From Deltaproteobacteria bacterium (lineage in GTDB: Bacteria > Myxococcota_A > UBA9042 > DTJE01), in assembly GCA_016784945.1 (NCBI GenBank), contig JADHTP010000159.1, forward strand, positions 1-7,263: a stretch of 7,263 nucleotides of DNA, written 5' to 3'. Position 1 is the stretch's first letter. Each line of letters starts with the position of its first letter. Both the position numbers and the translations under genes were made by a program. Under the pieces are notes generated by a model, which was not told the origin of the DNA, did no database searches, and saw nothing but the letters and a program-made list of their open reading frames with translations. Positions 5,310 to 7,263 of this stretch are shown here, piece by piece.

Positions 5310-7263
5310 ATGATGACGATCCGTTTGTTGATTGCCGGTGTGCTGGTGCTTTATCTGGCCCCGGCCTGCGGGGGCGGCGACGCCGCGGAAGAAGAAGGCG
5401 TGGTGGTGCTTCCAGGCAAAGAGGATAACTTTTTTTCACAGAGCGCCCAGGAATACATGGTGGAGGGACAGACCACCGTAACCCTGGAACCCGAACTGGC
5501 GGATGCTACCGATGAAGAAAAACTGGCCCGGGTCAAGGAACTCATCCCCCTGAAACAGGTGGTGATCGGCTGGTTCCTGAACCAGTACCTAAAGGAGAAG
5601 AGCGACCATGATTCCAACCCCGATTACGGTGGTTTCCAGGCCCTGACAAAGAACGGGGCCTACGAGGAACTGGGCATCGAACCGGTGGACGACACGACCT
5701 GGCGTTTCACCTTCCGCCAGGAATTCGGCGGCAAGATGGACCTCCTGGCGGTGCTGCCCACCACGGCTGACGAGGACGGAAAGGCCCGGTTCGACCTGAA
5801 GATCGGAAAGGTCGGCAACGAGGACATGGCCAAGCTCGAAACCAACGGGGAATGGTATCGGAAGGCGCCCTGGTCGGCCTTCGATCCGTCCAAGGTCGAC
5901 GAGTCCAAGCTGGACACGGTCTCCCTGGAGGTCTGGGCGCAGGAACGGTCGCAGGATGCCTGGATCGATTACGGGCGTCTGTTCGCCGATGGCCGGGTGA
6001 CCATCGGGGTGCATTTCGGGTGGGACTACCATGGTGATTACCACCTCAAACACTCGGAATCGGTCTACGACTGGCTCGTTGGCCAGGGATTCCTGTCCCC
6101 CGTGGCCGGATATGCCGACCTGGCCCGGGATTCCGGGGCCCTGACAAAGACCATCCAGGCCGGCGGACGGGACGTGGCGGTGGAGGTTTCGCTGTACTGG
6201 GGAAAGCCGGGGACCGAAACCGATCCGGACACCGCCGCCGGCGGGAAGACGCTGGAAGACGACATGAAGGCCTCCCTGGCCACGAGGGAAGTCATCGTCT
6301 TTTCCGGGCACTCGGGTCCATTCTACGGATTCGCCCTGGCCAACTGGCGAAAGACCGACGAAGGCGACCTGGACGACTCGGAGATCGCGGGCCTCGACAT
6401 GCCCTCGGACATCTACCAGGTGGTCCTTGCCGAAGGGTGCGACACCTATGCCCTGGGGGAGGCCTTCAGGGAGAACCCGGCCAAGGGGGGGGCGACCAAT
6501 ATCGACGTGTTGACCACCACCAGTTACTCCAACGCTTCCACGCCCAACGCGGTCAAGGACTTCCTGGGCGCGATCTTCGGGACCGTCTACCTGGACGGCC
6601 CCCACAAGGCCGTCACCTTCGGGGAAATCCTGAAGGACCTTGACAACAACAGCTACTGGTTCCACACCATGTACGGGGTCCACGGCATCGACGACAATCC
6701 CCACGCCCACCCGTGGGCCGACCGGGACAACCTTTGCGTGCCCTGCACGGCGAACAACGAATGCGGCGGGGAGGGTAATCGGTGTACCAAGCTGTCGGAA
6801 TCCGAGAAGTTCTGCAGCTACCTGTGCACTGCCGACGACGGTTGTCCCGACGGTTTCAAGTGCATGCCGGTGGCCGTGGGGTCCTGGGTCACGGACCACC
6901 AGTGTGTGCCCGCCAACCTGACCTGCGAGGTAGCGCCTCCGGTGCCCGACGGGCCGGCTGTGATCCTGAATGAGCTGTTTGCGTCTCCCAGCAAGGCGCC
7001 TGTCGACGGGGACTCGAACGGCGATGGCGTCGTCAGCTGGTACAAGGATGAATTCGTCGAACTGGTGAACGTAAGTGACCAGGACGTGGACCTGTCCGGA
7101 TGGTCCCTGTCGGACTCGGTCATGTCACGCTTCGCCTTCCCTTCGGGCACGGTGCTTTCACCCGGCAGGGCCCTCCTGGTCTTCGGCGGGGGGGAGGCCA
7201 CGGACTTTTCGAGTCTTGGCGGCGCCCTGGTGCGGGTGGCCAAGACCCATCGCCTTGGTTTGA
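5310..7263 (+). CDS. Probable exported lipoprotein with caspase-like His/Cys candidate domain, Cys-rich module and lamin-tail domain (partial)
   Basis: Codon-by-codon reading shows an open frame of 651 residues with no stop before the window edge, so the 3' end is missing. MMTIRLLIAGVLVLYLAPAC followed by GGGD is a signal peptide with probable lipidation at Cys20; the lipobox (APAC) is not ideal. An acidic linker follows, then a domain of unknown name (about 40-470). It contains alternating predicted strands (about 229-238, 288-298, 328-333), with FSGHSG at His334 and LAEGCDTY at Cys377. This order and the 43-residue spacing resemble the His-then-Cys dyad of clan CD peptidases (caspases, gingipains), but activity is inferred only. 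Ten cysteines lie between 476 and 539, a pattern that suggests five disulfides outside the cytoplasm. From about 550 a lamin-tail domain begins (VILNELFASP, a DGDSNGDG acidic loop at 566-573 likely to bind Ca2+, DEFVELVN, VDLSGWSLSD, FPSGTVLSPG). A second ATG at 5313 is an equal start choice. I recall similar uncharacterised proteins in Myxococcota. Confidence 0.88.
   Translation, partial: MMTIRLLIAGVLVLYLAPACGGGDAAEEEGVVVLPGKEDNFFSQSAQEYMVEGQTTVTLEPELADATDEEKLARVKELIPLKQVVIGWFLNQYLKEKSDHDSNPDYGGFQALTKNGAYEELGIEPVDDTTWRFTFRQEFGGKMDLLAVLPTTADEDGKARFDLKIGKVGNEDMAKLETNGEWYRKAPWSAFDPSKVDESKLDTVSLEVWAQERSQDAWIDYGRLFADGRVTIGVHFGWDYHGDYHLKHSESVYDWLVGQGFLSPVAGYADLARDSGALTKTIQAGGRDVAVEVSLYWGKPGTETDPDTAAGGKTLEDDMKASLATREVIVFSGHSGPFYGFALANWRKTDEGDLDDSEIAGLDMPSDIYQVVLAEGCDTYALGEAFRENPAKGGATNIDVLTTTSYSNASTPNAVKDFLGAIFGTVYLDGPHKAVTFGEILKDLDNNSYWFHTMYGVHGIDDNPHAHPWADRDNLCVPCTANNECGGEGNRCTKLSESEKFCSYLCTADDGCPDGFKCMPVAVGSWVTDHQCVPANLTCEVAPPVPDGPAVILNELFASPSKAPVDGDSNGDGVVSWYKDEFVELVNVSDQDVDLSGWSLSDSVMSRFAFPSGTVLSPGRALLVFGGGEATDFSSLGGALVRVAKTHRLGL

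Noticed and set aside
5589..6899. 436-residue minus-strand open frame opposite the exported protein
   Set aside because: The plus frame has a signal peptide, ribosome site, a regular cysteine pattern and a recognisable lamin-tail domain. The minus frame shows no domain and is a codon-bias shadow.

Overview
The window is high-GC bacterial DNA with long reading frames. A nuo-type complex I operon end sits beside a secreted, cysteine-rich, lamin-tail-domain protein with a probable lipoprotein signal. From general knowledge of such proteins this points to a Myxococcota or other deltaproteobacterial-type genome; that assignment is inference, not proof.

Layout. Bases 1-1821 (+) hold the 3' end of nuoM and all of nuoN, overlapping by ATGA: the distal end of an NADH:quinone oxidoreductase operon. 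Bases 1822-2191 contain no gene. They hold two arrays of 7-bp units, a 175-bp palindromic MITE-like element (1939-2113) with 13-bp terminal inverted repeats and a 6-bp flanking direct repeat, and a promoter with an operator-like dyad. Bases 2192-2914 (+) encode a HAD-superfamily phosphatase and 2981-3790 (+) an NADP-type short-chain dehydrogenase; they may be co-transcribed. A major facilitator of the organophosphate/GlpT-like family (3862-5154, -) converges on the dehydrogenase. After a 155-bp divergent spacer, a large exported protein starts at 5310 (+) and is still open at the window end. It has at least 651 residues: a lipoprotein-like signal, a possible clan CD (caspase-like) His/Cys domain, a ten-cysteine module and a lamin-tail domain.

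Function. Apart from the two complex I subunits, the genes do not form one clear pathway; the HAD phosphatase, dehydrogenase and phosphate-ester-type transporter could act on related metabolites, but nothing in the sequence proves it. The most distinctive non-coding feature is that every intergenic space of more than a few bases carries short arrays of 7-bp units of the general form ATRGNNN, on either strand. In two cases the array is in register with the stop codon of the adjacent gene. The two best leads for new biology are this heptad family with the palindromic element, and the exported protein with the candidate His334/Cys377 dyad.
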